The notes under the pieces were generated by a model, which worked only from the letters and a program-made list of their open reading frames with translations, was not told where the DNA came from and ran no database searches. From NCBI GenBank assembly GCA_021732845.1, contig JAKFUF010000043.1, positions 1,207-42,111 of the forward strand: DNA of 40,905 nt, given 5' to 3'. Both the position numbers and the translations under genes were made by a program. The stretch is from Planctomycetaceae bacterium. Lineage in GTDB: Bacteria > Planctomycetota > Planctomycetia > Planctomycetales > Planctomycetaceae. This document shows, piece after piece, positions 9,156 to 18,256 of this stretch (position 1 is the stretch's first letter; each line of letters opens with the position of its first letter).

Positions 9156-9713
9156 TCAATGATCCTCACCGACGGGAGTGCTCAAGAGCTTGGGGACGCG
9201 GCAAAAATAATTGTGACATTTGTCTCCCTCTCCAGCAGCGAACGCCATCAAGGACAGCGAATGAAGTTGGTGGTGAAGTCGACAGGGCTGGGAAAACGGT
9301 ACGGGAATCGTACGGTCATAAATTAACCACGAATTTTCACGAATCTTACGAATATCACGAATGATCAACCGGCATGGCTTCGCGGGTGATGGAATCCTGC
9401 GCGTTGTTATTCGTGACATTCGTCTTATTCGTGAAAATTCGTGGTTCCCCCTTCTCGTTGCCTAAGACCGGCGTTCGGTCAGCAACTTGAAGCGTGCTTT
9501 ATTCTTTGTCCGGTCCTTACCATACAATTCCTGACCGTGACTTTTGAAGATCGCGGCACGCTTTGATGAAACGATGAAACCACATTGCTGGCCGCGGTTG
9601 TGCAGCCACTTCCGGGCCTGGAGACGGCACTGCCTTATGGTCGGTGTGCGTGTCCCTTATGATGGCCGTGCAACACAATCATACGACTCGATAGACAGGA
9701 CCAGCGGCTGCCG
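9156..9713. other. 558-bp intergenic region with AT-rich inverted repeat
   Basis: This region separates the divergent genes at 8214-9155 (-) and 9714-10427 (+) and should hold both promoters. A long inverted repeat (listed separately) occupies 9325-9446. A small hairpin, GACCG-GCGTT-CGGTC, lies near 9466-9480. No -35/-10 pair is clear enough to call, and no gene was seen. Confidence 0.5.
9325..9446. repeat. Long inverted repeat with 38-bp arms (CACGAATTTTCACGAAT type)
   Basis: The left arm 9325-9362 and right arm 9409-9446 are reverse complements with 4 mismatches. The outer 20 bases, AACCACGAATTTTCACGAAT and its complement, match perfectly. The 46-bp spacer is ordinary sequence. Within each arm CACGAAT/TACGAAT heptamers repeat. 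It could fold into a long hairpin in RNA or a cruciform in DNA. It resembles short non-autonomous elements but has no coding capacity, and no target-site duplication was seen. Confidence 0.85.
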
Positions 9714-10427
9714 ATGACTGAACTGTTTTTGGTGCGACATGGAGCGACCCCGTCCAATGAGCATATTCCGCCGATTCTCCAGGGGAAGGGGATTGACGAC
9801 CCATTGAGCGAAACCGGCCTGCGGCAGGCGGCGGCGGTCGGCCGATTCTTTGCGGAACGCCGGGTTTCGCGAATCTATTGCAGCGGCCTGCGGCGGACGC
9901 GGGAAACGGCCGAAGCGATCGCTGCGCCGCACCGGTTGGCGGTCACCCCCATTGAGGCCCTGCATGAGATCGACGTGGGGGTGTGGCAGGGAAAGACGTG
10001 GGACATGCTCCGCCGCGAGGTGCCCCGCGAACTGGAACTGAATCAGGCGGACCCCGTGAAGCATGGCCACCCCGGCGGCGAGAACTATCAGGATGTGCTC
10101 GACCGGGTGATGCCGGTTTTTACGCGGCTGCTGGAGGAGCATGCCGGCGAGCCGTTCGTGGTTGTGGCCCACAATGTCGTCAACCGCGTCTATCTGGCTC
10201 ATCTGCTGCGCGTGCCGCTGTCCCTGGCGAACAGCATTCGCCAGCAGAACTGCGGCGTCAACCTGATCCGCCGCGACCAGGGAATCACGTCGGTGGTGAC
10301 CTGCAACTCGGTGTTCCACCTGGAGCCGCCCAACGCACCCGCCACGGTCGCCCCCCACGACGCAGCCACCGAACGCCGATGTGCAGCAGAAGTGAAGGAT
10401 GGCGTTCGCCGCACCGATGGTCGCTGA
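9714..10427 (+). CDS. Histidine phosphatase superfamily protein (phosphoglycerate mutase-like)
   Basis: 237 residues. The N-terminal LVRHGAT motif holds the catalytic Arg8-His9-Gly10. SGLRRTRETA supplies the phosphate-binding arginines (~60-63), HEIDVGVWQGKTW the acid near Glu85, and VVAHNVVNR the second histidine, His153. The usual motif at the second histidine is SHGG, so AHNV is a mild deviation. In the family these enzymes transfer or remove phosphate through a phospho-histidine; the substrate here (alpha-ribazole phosphate, sugar phosphate or other) cannot be told. About 30 C-terminal residues are disordered-looking. The ATG at 9714 sits directly before TELFLVRHG, which fixes the start. 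Confidence 0.9.
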   Translation: MTELFLVRHGATPSNEHIPPILQGKGIDDPLSETGLRQAAAVGRFFAERRVSRIYCSGLRRTRETAEAIAAPHRLAVTPIEALHEIDVGVWQGKTWDMLRREVPRELELNQADPVKHGHPGGENYQDVLDRVMPVFTRLLEEHAGEPFVVVAHNVVNRVYLAHLLRVPLSLANSIRQQNCGVNLIRRDQGITSVVTCNSVFHLEPPNAPATVAPHDAATERRCAAEVKDGVRRTDGR

Positions 10428-10527
10428 TGCACGAATCAGTTCCCTCCACGCTGGATTCCGCATAGCATTGAACGTGAAGCCTGCCACCCAATGATTGACG
10501 CCCGACATCAAGCCACCGGAGCAGCCC

Positions 10528-12813
10528 ATGCGGTCGCAACTCTTTCCGAGAGATTTCGTCCTGTGCCTCGGAATTGCCTTTGGATGCGCCGGTCTGTTGG
10601 GGCGCGCGGCCCTCGCTGAAGACGCTCCGAAACCAACGGCCACCCCGCCTGCGGCACCTGTCGCGGCGGCCACCGACGAAGCCGAGCAGTCGGTCGAGAA
10701 ACTGACGGAAGTCAGCCGCAAGGCCGTGGTGGTGATCCGTGTGGCGGGACGGGATGGCCGGCAGCAGGCGCTTGGCAGCGGTGTGATTGTCGACAGGAAC
10801 GGCCTGATCGCCACGAATCTGCACGTGATCGGCGAAGGCCGGCCGATTTCCGTTGAACTGGCTGACAAGCGGAAGTTCGACGCGACGGTCGTGGAGGCGT
10901 TTGACCGGCCGTGGGATCTGGCGCTGATCCGGATCGACGCCAAGGACCTGCCCACCCTTCCACTGGGCGATTCAGACACGCTCAAGCAGGGGCAGTCGAT
11001 CGTGGCGATCGGCAACCCCCTGGGGTTGACGCACAGCGTGGTGGCCGGCGTGGTTTCCGGGACGCGCGAGATCGACGGCCGCTCGATGATCCAACTGGCG
11101 ATTCCCATTGAACCCGGCAACAGCGGCGGGCCGCTGCTCGACCGGCAGGGCCGCGTTCACGGCCTGCTGACGATGAAATCCGCCGTCACTGAAAACCTGG
11201 GCTTTGCCGTCCCCGTCAATGCCCTTAAGCCCTTGATGGCGAAGCCCAACCCGACCGTCATGTCCCGGTGGCTCACCATCGGGGCGCTCGACGCCGAGGA
11301 CTGGACGCCATTGTTCGGCGCGAAATGGCGGCAGCGGGCGGGACGGATTCAAGTGAGTGGTCTGGGCTCCGGTTTTGGCGGCCGTTCGCTCTGCCTCTCC
11401 AGCCAGGCTCCTCCCACAGCGCCGTTTGAAGTCTCGGTCGCGGTCAAGCTCGAGAGTGAAGACGGGGCGGCCGGGCTGGTGTTTTGCTCCAACGGAAACG
11501 ATGTGCACTATGGGTTCTATCCCACCGCCGGCAAGCTGCGGCTGTCCCGCTTCGATGGTCCCGATGTCTTCAGTTGGAAGGTGCTGGTCGAGCAACCCAG
11601 CGAACACTACCGCCCCAAAGACTGGAACCTGCTCAAGGTGAAGTTTGAACCGGGAAAGATTCAGTGCTTCGTCAATGGCCAATTGGCTCTGGAGTCCACC
11701 GACGGCGAACTCAGCACGGGCAAGGTTGGCCTCGCGAAGTTTCGTGACACCGAAGCGGAATTCCGTGGCTTCCAAATGGGCCACGAACTGGAAAGCGGAC
11801 TCACGGCGGACCTGACCAGCCAGATCGCGGCGCTACTGCCTGCCGGAAGTCTGAACAATGTTTCGGCGGAAGTGACCGCCAAACTGGCCGGGCAGGGGGC
11901 CGGTGCCAGCGCGGTGCTGCGGGAACAGGCGCTGCAGTTGGAACAACGCGCGGCGCTTCTGCGAAGCCTCGCGCTGTCAGTCCACCAAAAGCGGGTCCAT
12001 GGCGAACTGACGACCCTCTTTGCGAGACCTGAAGCAGAAGTTGACCTGTTTCAAGCAGCACTGCTCGTGGCTCGTCTCGACAATGAAGAGGTCGATGTCG
12101 CCGCGTATCAAGCCGACCTGCAACGGCTCGTGCGGCAGATCAAGGAGAAGCTGGCGGCGGACGCCGATGACCTGTCCAAACTGGCAGCGCTCCAAAGATT
12201 CCTGTTCGAAGAACAGGGGTTTCATGGCAGCCGTGGCGACTACTACCACAAGTCCAACAGCTACGTGAACGAAGTCCTGGACGATCGCGAGGGTCTGCCC
12301 ATCACGCTGGCCGTGGTGTACATGGAGCTGGCCCGGCATCTGGGGGTAAGGGTGGTGGGCGTGGGGTTCCCCGGGCACTTCATGGTCCGGCATGAAACGG
12401 AAGCCACGGAGAAGGCGAAGCTGCAGGAGCTGCCGCTGATCGACCCGTTTGAAAACGGCAAGATTGTCACTCCCGACCAGACGATGGCGGCCGCGCTGCG
12501 GGCCACCGGCCGACCATTGCGCGATTCCGACCTGGCGGCGATCACCAAGCGGGCGATCATCACCCGCATGCTGCATAACCTGCTCGGCCTGGCACAGGAA
12601 GCGCAGGACCTGCCGGGTATGCTCCGCTATCTGGATGCCATTCTGCTGTTGTCTCCGGACCTGGGTCAGGACCGATTCATGCGGGCCGCTGTTCATTATC
12701 AGTTGAACCACAAGCCCGAATCGCTCGTGGATGTCGACTGGATTTTGGAGCACCGGCCGGAAGGGGTCGACCTGAACCGGCTGCAGCAGTTGCGCGACGA
12801 ACTGACGCGGTAA
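10528..12813 (+). CDS. Secreted trypsin-like protease fused to LamG-like and SirB1-like domains
   Basis: 761 residues starting at the ATG at 10528, with GGAG six bases upstream; an earlier TTG is less likely. A signal peptide (~1-32, ending ALA-ED) is followed by an S1C/HtrA-type protease. SGVIVDRNGLIATNLHV carries His99, WDLALIRID carries Asp130 and PGNSGGPLL carries Ser199. No PDZ domain was recognised; instead residues ~250-415 resemble a concanavalin/LamG or DUF1080 beta-sandwich. The C-terminal ~230 residues match SirB1/Transglut_core2, including LFEEQGFHG, NSYVNEVLDDREGLPITLAVVYMELARHLG and GVGFPGHFMVRHE. The fusion suggests a periplasmic or surface protein; the substrate is unknown. 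The next gene begins 39 bp downstream on the same strand. Confidence 0.88.
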   Translation: MRSQLFPRDFVLCLGIAFGCAGLLGRAALAEDAPKPTATPPAAPVAAATDEAEQSVEKLTEVSRKAVVVIRVAGRDGRQQALGSGVIVDRNGLIATNLHVIGEGRPISVELADKRKFDATVVEAFDRPWDLALIRIDAKDLPTLPLGDSDTLKQGQSIVAIGNPLGLTHSVVAGVVSGTREIDGRSMIQLAIPIEPGNSGGPLLDRQGRVHGLLTMKSAVTENLGFAVPVNALKPLMAKPNPTVMSRWLTIGALDAEDWTPLFGAKWRQRAGRIQVSGLGSGFGGRSLCLSSQAPPTAPFEVSVAVKLESEDGAAGLVFCSNGNDVHYGFYPTAGKLRLSRFDGPDVFSWKVLVEQPSEHYRPKDWNLLKVKFEPGKIQCFVNGQLALESTDGELSTGKVGLAKFRDTEAEFRGFQMGHELESGLTADLTSQIAALLPAGSLNNVSAEVTAKLAGQGAGASAVLREQALQLEQRAALLRSLALSVHQKRVHGELTTLFARPEAEVDLFQAALLVARLDNEEVDVAAYQADLQRLVRQIKEKLAADADDLSKLAALQRFLFEEQGFHGSRGDYYHKSNSYVNEVLDDREGLPITLAVVYMELARHLGVRVVGVGFPGHFMVRHETEATEKAKLQELPLIDPFENGKIVTPDQTMAAALRATGRPLRDSDLAAITKRAIITRMLHNLLGLAQEAQDLPGMLRYLDAILLLSPDLGQDRFMRAAVHYQLNHKPESLVDVDWILEHRPEGVDLNRLQQLRDELTR

Positions 12814-12852
12814 GGCGGCTCGACAGACCTTTCTTCGATTGGGCTGACCATC

Positions 12853-14868
12853 ATGCGGGACGGGCTGTGCTTGCTGCTGCCTCTGGTGTTCTTGCTTGTT
12901 CAGCCAATGGCTGTCGCGGAAGACGGCATTCATGTCGGACCGCCGGCGACCGCGGCCGCCGAAGTTGGCTGGCCATTCCTGCGCGGGGCGAATTTCGACG
13001 GTCGGTCGTCCGAGACAGGTCTGGCCGAGACCTGGCCCGCAGCCGGGCCACCAGTGCTGTGGTCGCTGGAGTTGGGACAGGGCTACTCCGGTTTCGTCGC
13101 TCAGGGCGAACGGGTCTACACCCAGCGGCAGTCGCTGACCGGACAGACTGTGGTCTGCCTGCATGCCGAAACGGGAGCCACCCTTTGGGAGTACCGCTAC
13201 GACTTTCCCTTCGAAGCGTCGGGGTTGTACCCCGGTCCGCGTTCAACGCCAACGCTGGCGCGGGGAAAAGTCTATTTTGCCACTCCGAAGGCCGAAGTCG
13301 GCTGCCTGAGCGAAGCTGGAAAACTGCTGTGGCAGGTGGACTTGGCGGACCGCTTCAAGATTGCGGACCCCGGCTTTGGATACGCCTGCTCGCCCGTGGT
13401 GTTCGACGGCAAGGTCCTGCTGCCCGTGGGAGGGGCGGGGGCGAGCATGGTGGCCCTGAACGCGGAGACTGGCGACACCGTGTGGCAGGCCGGCGACGAA
13501 AAGGCCAGCTATACGCCGGTCTATCCCATCAAGCTGGGTGACCGATGGCAGGCGGTCGGCTATTTGGAAAACGCGCTGGTCGGACATGATCTGGCCACTG
13601 GCCGACTGCTGTGGCAACTCAAGATGTCACATGGTTATGACGAGCATGCGGCCTGGCCCATCTATCAAGAGCCTCATCTCTGGATCAGCGCTCCCTTCCA
13701 GGTTGGCTGCCGGCTGTTGAAGGTTCCTGAGCCACGGGCAGATGGGAAACTCAGCAAGATTGAAAGTGTCTATAGCGAACGGATCCTGTCCAACGACATC
13801 GCCTCCAGCGTGCTGGTCGACGGTCATCTCTACGGATTCGATCTTCGCGATCCTCAGGCCAAATCGCATCGGGGCTCCCGCGGACAGTTTCGATGCATCG
13901 AGTTCATGACTGGCAAGGAATGCTGGGCCACGACCGAAACGGGACATGCCTCGGCCATTGTTGCCGAGGGAAAATTGATTCTGCTGAACGACACCGGCGA
14001 CCTGCTGCTGGCCCGCGCCTCTCCCGAGAAATTCGAACTGCTCGCCAAGTGTTCCGTCCTTTCGGGAGAGATTGGCTGGACTCCGCCGATGCTGCATCGC
14101 CGCCGGTTGTATGTCCGCAATCAGACGCGTGCGGTCTGTGTCTATCTGGGGAAGCCTGAAGACCTGGAGCGTCCGGTCGATGCACGACCGCTGCTCACAG
14201 TGAAGGATCTGCCGCGGCGATCGTACTACGACATGGCGCTGCTCTTGGGCGTCGAGCCCGAGTATTCCATGGATGTGCCGAGCAGCGCATCGTTCTGGAA
14301 CTGGTATCGCAACAGCATGGCGATTCTGGCAATCGCCTCCCTCGTCGCGTTTGTGCCACAGGTGTTCCTCTGGCCGCGCTTTCCGGCGGCGACACTCTTC
14401 CGCCTGCTGGCCTTTGCTGGCGGTGCCTGTGGCACGACACTTCTGAGCCTGCACTTTGGCGAGTTCACCTTCACCTGGGCCGTGCCATTGTTTGTGGCAT
14501 TGGATCTGGTGGTCAGTTTTCTCAGCGTCGGACAACTGAAACTTCGACAGGAAAAAGATTCGCAGTTGTCGCAACAATCCGGCCGGTCATCCGCCTGGAT
14601 GCGGCGGCTGGCAGACCTCGCATTTCTCGCCGTGGCTTTCGCCTACTACTGGCTGTGCCACCGCCTGAGCCTCGTCACCCAGTGGTGCTTCCTCTTTGGA
14701 CTCGCCCCGGCGCTGCCTTTGTTGTGGGCCGGCTACTGGCTCCAAATTCGCGTCCGCTGGCGGTTGACCGCCGCACTGATCATCACGGCGGCCCGCCTGT
14801 TGGGGTTCACGGCGATGTATGGCACGACCGTATTGGGCATCTGGCTGAAGTACGGGATCCCGTTATAG
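12853..14868 (+). CDS. PQQ-type beta-propeller protein with polytopic C-terminal membrane domain
   Basis: 671 residues. A signal peptide (~1-22) is followed by WPFLRGANFDGRS, the usual opening of planctomycete PQQ-like/outer-membrane-assembly-type propellers. Blade motifs follow, such as HAETGATLWEY, SEAGKLLWQV, NAETGDTVWQA and LATGRLLWQL. The propeller region ends near residue 455. Residues ~485-671 contain about six hydrophobic helices, so the propeller is tethered to the inner membrane. Catalytic quinoprotein residues cannot be assigned, and a scaffold or binding role is as likely as dehydrogenase activity. It may be cotranscribed with the protease fusion 39 bp upstream. No strong ribosome binding site precedes the ATG at 12853. 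Confidence 0.85.
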   Translation: MRDGLCLLLPLVFLLVQPMAVAEDGIHVGPPATAAAEVGWPFLRGANFDGRSSETGLAETWPAAGPPVLWSLELGQGYSGFVAQGERVYTQRQSLTGQTVVCLHAETGATLWEYRYDFPFEASGLYPGPRSTPTLARGKVYFATPKAEVGCLSEAGKLLWQVDLADRFKIADPGFGYACSPVVFDGKVLLPVGGAGASMVALNAETGDTVWQAGDEKASYTPVYPIKLGDRWQAVGYLENALVGHDLATGRLLWQLKMSHGYDEHAAWPIYQEPHLWISAPFQVGCRLLKVPEPRADGKLSKIESVYSERILSNDIASSVLVDGHLYGFDLRDPQAKSHRGSRGQFRCIEFMTGKECWATTETGHASAIVAEGKLILLNDTGDLLLARASPEKFELLAKCSVLSGEIGWTPPMLHRRRLYVRNQTRAVCVYLGKPEDLERPVDARPLLTVKDLPRRSYYDMALLLGVEPEYSMDVPSSASFWNWYRNSMAILAIASLVAFVPQVFLWPRFPAATLFRLLAFAGGACGTTLLSLHFGEFTFTWAVPLFVALDLVVSFLSVGQLKLRQEKDSQLSQQSGRSSAWMRRLADLAFLAVAFAYYWLCHRLSLVTQWCFLFGLAPALPLLWAGYWLQIRVRWRLTAALIITAARLLGFTAMYGTTVLGIWLKYGIPL

Positions 14869-14882
14869 GATATTGGCGGCGC

Positions 14883-15899
14883 TTATGTTCCGTTCCCGCC
14901 CGTGACCTCGAGCACAATCTTCCCGATGTGTTCTCCCGCCTCCATCAGGCGGTGGGCTATGGCCGCCTGTTCCAAGGGGAATGTGGCATGGATCACCGGT
15001 TCGATTTTGCCGGGTCCGAGCCGCGGCCAGACGCGGGAGTACAGCTCAGAGGCAATCTCTGACTTTTCCCGAGCGGTGCGCGGCCGCATCGCGGATCCGG
15101 TGATGATCAGCCGGCGGCCCAGGATCTTGGTCAAGTCAAACCGTTCAGCCACGGCACCGCCCTGAAACCCAATCAGCAGCAGTTTACCGTCCATCGCCAG
15201 GGACACCATGTTTCGCTCGAGATAGGCGGCTCCCACCATGTCCAGAATGGCGTTCACCCCGCGACCCTCGGTCTCTCGTTGCACCACCTCGGCAAAATCC
15301 TGCTCGCGGTAGTTGATCGCCACGTCACAGCCCAGCTTGACCATCGCGGCACACTTCTCGGCAGTTCCCGCCGTCGCCAGCGTGCGCATGCCGATGTCGT
15401 GGCACAGTTGAATGGCCGTGGTGCCAATGCCACTGGTGCCGCCATGAATGAGCACCGTCTGACCGATGCTGGCTCGCCCCATTTGAAACAGATTCGCCCA
15501 AACAGTGAAATAGGTCTCGGGAATGGCAGCGGCCTGGACTGCATTGAAACCCTCGGGCCAAGGATTGAGCTGTCCGGCCGGGACGCGGCAGTATTCCGCG
15601 TAGCCGCCTCCGTTGGTGAGGCCGCATAATAGGTCGCCCTTGGCACGGGTCTCCAGCCCTTCGCCCAGCCCCACGACCTGCCCAGCGATTTCCAAGCCGG
15701 GCGTCGGCTGTGCGTCCGGGGGCAGCGGGTACTTCCCCATCCGCTGCAACACATCCGGCCGGTTCACTCCCGCCGCCATCACGCGAATCAGCAACTCTCC
15801 CGCCTGTGGCTTGGGAACCGGCACCCGCCGGGCCTGCAGCACCTCCGGACCTCCCGGGCGCGTGATCGTGATTTCCGTCATCTCGGCGGGGAGGTCCAT
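14883..15899 (-). CDS. NAD(P)H quinone oxidoreductase, PIG3-type zinc-free MDR family
   Basis: 338 residues of the medium-chain dehydrogenase/reductase fold, cytoplasmic. The N-terminal GroES-like part contains AAGVNRPDVLQRMGKYPLP and GLEIAGQVVGLG. The nucleotide-binding half starts with LIHGGTSGIGTTAIQL (~150-165), the hallmark of the quinone oxidoreductase branch. The structural and catalytic zinc ligands of alcohol dehydrogenases are absent. The start chosen is the ATG at 15899, with GAGGA about eight bases upstream; a TTG at 15914 and an ATG at 15881 are alternatives. The gene converges on the PQQ-propeller gene, 14 bp away. Confidence 0.92.
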   Translation of the reverse strand: MDLPAEMTEITITRPGGPEVLQARRVPVPKPQAGELLIRVMAAGVNRPDVLQRMGKYPLPPDAQPTPGLEIAGQVVGLGEGLETRAKGDLLCGLTNGGGYAEYCRVPAGQLNPWPEGFNAVQAAAIPETYFTVWANLFQMGRASIGQTVLIHGGTSGIGTTAIQLCHDIGMRTLATAGTAEKCAAMVKLGCDVAINYREQDFAEVVQRETEGRGVNAILDMVGAAYLERNMVSLAMDGKLLLIGFQGGAVAERFDLTKILGRRLIITGSAMRPRTAREKSEIASELYSRVWPRLGPGKIEPVIHATFPLEQAAIAHRLMEAGEHIGKIVLEVTGGNGT

Positions 15900-16066
15900 G
15901 TCATTCGTCCTCAACAGCGCGGCGACATCGAACTATCGGCGACGCATCCACAGTGGAGAACTGAACTCTCGCCCCAAAGGACTGATCTCGCGAAACGTCA
16001 TTTTACTGTGAAATTCTATACAATCAGATAGCAAACTCCTCGTTGGCCACGTCACTACGCCTGCGA

Positions 16067-17026
16067 TCAATTCGCGTTCCCGCAGCGCCCGGCAATACTG
16101 TACGCCTCACGCGAGGGGCTGGCATTCGCCACGATGAGTTCGGCAAGGAAGCCGAGCGACAGGAGTTGTCCGCCCAGGAGCAGCGAGGCGACGGAATAGA
16201 TCAGCATCGGTCGGCCGCCGATCGGTGTCTTCACGAAACCGAGCGGAATCAGGTTCATGGCGAGCCACGCACAGGCGAGGTAGGTGAGCCCCAAGCCACC
16301 GAGCGCGAAGAAGAACAGGCCGAAGCCACCGAGCACATGCTGCGGACGCTGCCCGAAAGCGGTCAGAAACTTGACGGTCAGCAGGTCGAGAAAGCCGCGC
16401 AAGAAACGGCGGATGCCATACTTGCTGTGCCCGAACTGTCGCGAGCGATGGTTGACCTCCAATTCGGTCACCCGGAACCCGCGCGCTGCCGCCAGCACCG
16501 GGATGAAGCGGTGCAGTTCGCCGTAAAGGCGGATTTCGCCAGCGACCTCGCGGCGAAACATTTTGATGCCGCAGTTGTGGTCATGCAGGTTGACGCCGGT
16601 GAGGCGGCTGACCATCAGATTGAAAACGCGGCTGGGGTAAACTTTGTGCCACGGGTCGAGCCGCCGCCGCTTCCAGCCATTGACCACATCCCACCCGGCG
16701 GCAAGCTGCTCCAGAAACCGCGGGATCTCGGCGGGATCATCCTGCAGGTCGGCATCCATCATCAGGATGGTTTCGCCGCGTGCCGCCTGCATGCCCGCCG
16801 ACAGCGCGGCGGCCTTGCCGAAATTTCGACGAAAGCGGATCCCCGAGACCCGGGAATCCGCTTGGGCCAGCTCCTGGATGATGTTCCAGCAGCCGTCCGT
16901 CGACCCATCGTCGACGAACACGATCTCCACGGCGAAATTCCCCGCGTGGCTCGCGGCATCAATCTCGGCGTGAAGCGGCCGCAGGCTTTCCGACTCGTTG
17001 AACAGCGGGATGACGATCGACAGCAT
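16067..17026 (-). CDS. Family 2 glycosyltransferase with C-terminal membrane helices (GtrB/DPM1-like)
   Basis: 319 residues. The GT-A catalytic domain shows the opening [17 protein letters not shown] at 38-44, RNFGKAAAL at 67-75, DADLQDD at 91-97, and NCGIKMF plus HSKYG further on. These are typical of dolichyl/undecaprenyl-phosphate sugar transferases. Two to three hydrophobic segments (~230-300) follow, as in GtrB, anchoring the enzyme to the inner membrane. It likely transfers a sugar from a nucleotide donor to a polyprenyl phosphate; the sugar is unknown. It lies 12 bp downstream of argJ on the same strand, so the two are probably cotranscribed. Confidence 0.92.
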   Translation of the reverse strand: MLSIVIPLFNESESLRPLHAEIDAASHAGNFAVEIVFVDDGSTDGCWNIIQELAQADSRVSGIRFRRNFGKAAALSAGMQAARGETILMMDADLQDDPAEIPRFLEQLAAGWDVVNGWKRRRLDPWHKVYPSRVFNLMVSRLTGVNLHDHNCGIKMFRREVAGEIRLYGELHRFIPVLAAARGFRVTELEVNHRSRQFGHSKYGIRRFLRGFLDLLTVKFLTAFGQRPQHVLGGFGLFFFALGGLGLTYLACAWLAMNLIPLGFVKTPIGGRPMLIYSVASLLLGGQLLSLGFLAELIVANASPSREAYSIAGRCGNAN

Positions 17027-17038
17027 TTGGGCTGGGGC

Positions 17039-18256
17039 TCACGTTGTGTAATCGGCGTTGAGCCGGACGTACTCCGCGGTCAGGTCGCACGTCCAAAACC
17101 GCACCGACTCCTGACCGAGGTTCAGCATCAGTTCAACGTGCGTGGCCCGGTTGTTCTTGATGCTGGCCGACGCGGCGGACGCATCAAACGCCAGCGGGAC
17201 GCCGCGCTCATACAACAGCATGCCGTTGACCTTGAGCGAGATGTTCTCTTCGGCGAGCTTCACGCCCGCATAGCCCGCGGCGGAGACGATGCGGCCCCAG
17301 TTCGGGTCCGCTCCGGCGATGGCGGTCTTGACCAGCGGCGAGTCGGCAATGGCCTTGGCGATGCGAAACGCCTCGTCCCGCGTCCGCAGGCCGGTCACAT
17401 CCAGCGTGATGTCGTGCGTGGCTCCTTCGGCATCGCGAATGATGCCCAGGGCCAGTTCGGCCGTCACCTCGTCCAATGCCGCTTGAAACTGCTTCTTGGC
17501 GGCATCGCTGAGTGGTTTTGATTGGCCTCTCCCGGCTGCCGCGCCGTTCGCCAGGAGCAGCACGGTGTCACTGGTACTCATATGGCCTTCGACGCTGATG
17601 CAGTTGAAACTGCGATCGACGGCGTGCCGGAGCATGCCATCAGCTTGCAGCGGCGTCAGCGTCGCATCCGTCATCACCACGGCCAGCATCGTGGCCATGT
17701 TGGGCGCGATCATCGCCGCCCCCTTGGCGCAGCCACTGATCCGGACGGTCACACCATCCAGTTCCACCGTCCGCGTGGACTGTTTGGGAACGGTATCCGT
17801 GGTCATGATGCCCCGCGCGGCGGCTTCAAAAGCGGCGGGTGTGGCCGCGAGTTTCGTTGCCACCGCTTTGATGCCCGTTTCTAGCGGCTCGCGGGGCAGG
17901 AACCGGCCGATGACCCCGGTCGAGCAGACCAGCACATCGTCGGCGGCACAGCCAATCTGGCTGGCGGCGAGACCAGTCATCCAGCGGGCGTCTTCGATGC
18001 CCCGGTCACCCGTGCAGGCGTTCGAGTTGCCCGAGTTCATGACGACGGCCCGCGTCGTTTCCCGGCGGACACGCTCCCGCGACACCTTCACCGGCGCGCC
18101 ATGCACCAGGTTCGTCGTGAATACGCCCGCGCTGCTGCAGGGGAAGTCAGAGACGAACAACGCCAGGTCGAAGATCGACGGATCTTTCTTGACACCGCAG
18201 TGCATGCCGGCGGAGCGAAAACCTTGGGGAAGCGGAATGTCGGACATCGAAGCCAT
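17039..18256 (-). CDS. argJ: Bifunctional glutamate N-acetyltransferase / ornithine acetyltransferase
   Basis: 405 residues, the usual ArgJ length. It catalyses the acetyl-cycling step of arginine biosynthesis, moving acetyl from N-acetylornithine to glutamate, and in some members also uses acetyl-CoA. ArgJ precursors self-cleave before a threonine in KGxxMIxPxMATML; here KGAAMIAPNMATML is at 178-191 with the nucleophile Thr189. Other family stretches are MNSGNSNACTG, GVIG and DPNWGRI. Starts at 18256 and 18247 (MSDIPLPQGF) are both possible; neither has a clear ribosome binding site. Other arginine genes are not in the window, which is common outside proteobacterial operons. Confidence 0.95.
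   Translation of the reverse strand: MASMSDIPLPQGFRSAGMHCGVKKDPSIFDLALFVSDFPCSSAGVFTTNLVHGAPVKVSRERVRRETTRAVVMNSGNSNACTGDRGIEDARWMTGLAASQIGCAADDVLVCSTGVIGRFLPREPLETGIKAVATKLAATPAAFEAAARGIMTTDTVPKQSTRTVELDGVTVRISGCAKGAAMIAPNMATMLAVVMTDATLTPLQADGMLRHAVDRSFNCISVEGHMSTSDTVLLLANGAAAGRGQSKPLSDAAKKQFQAALDEVTAELALGIIRDAEGATHDITLDVTGLRTRDEAFRIAKAIADSPLVKTAIAGADPNWGRIVSAAGYAGVKLAEENISLKVNGMLLYERGVPLAFDASAASASIKNNRATHVELMLNLGQESVRFWTCDLTAEYVRLNADYTT

Noticed and set aside
9657-11120. 487-codon minus-strand frame
   Set aside because: Antisense to the phosphatase and protease genes, no recognisable family.
16043-17521. 492-codon plus-strand frame opposite GT2 and argJ
   Set aside because: It is antisense to two well-supported genes and its composition (Arg/His/Gln-rich) is that of a frame shadow.
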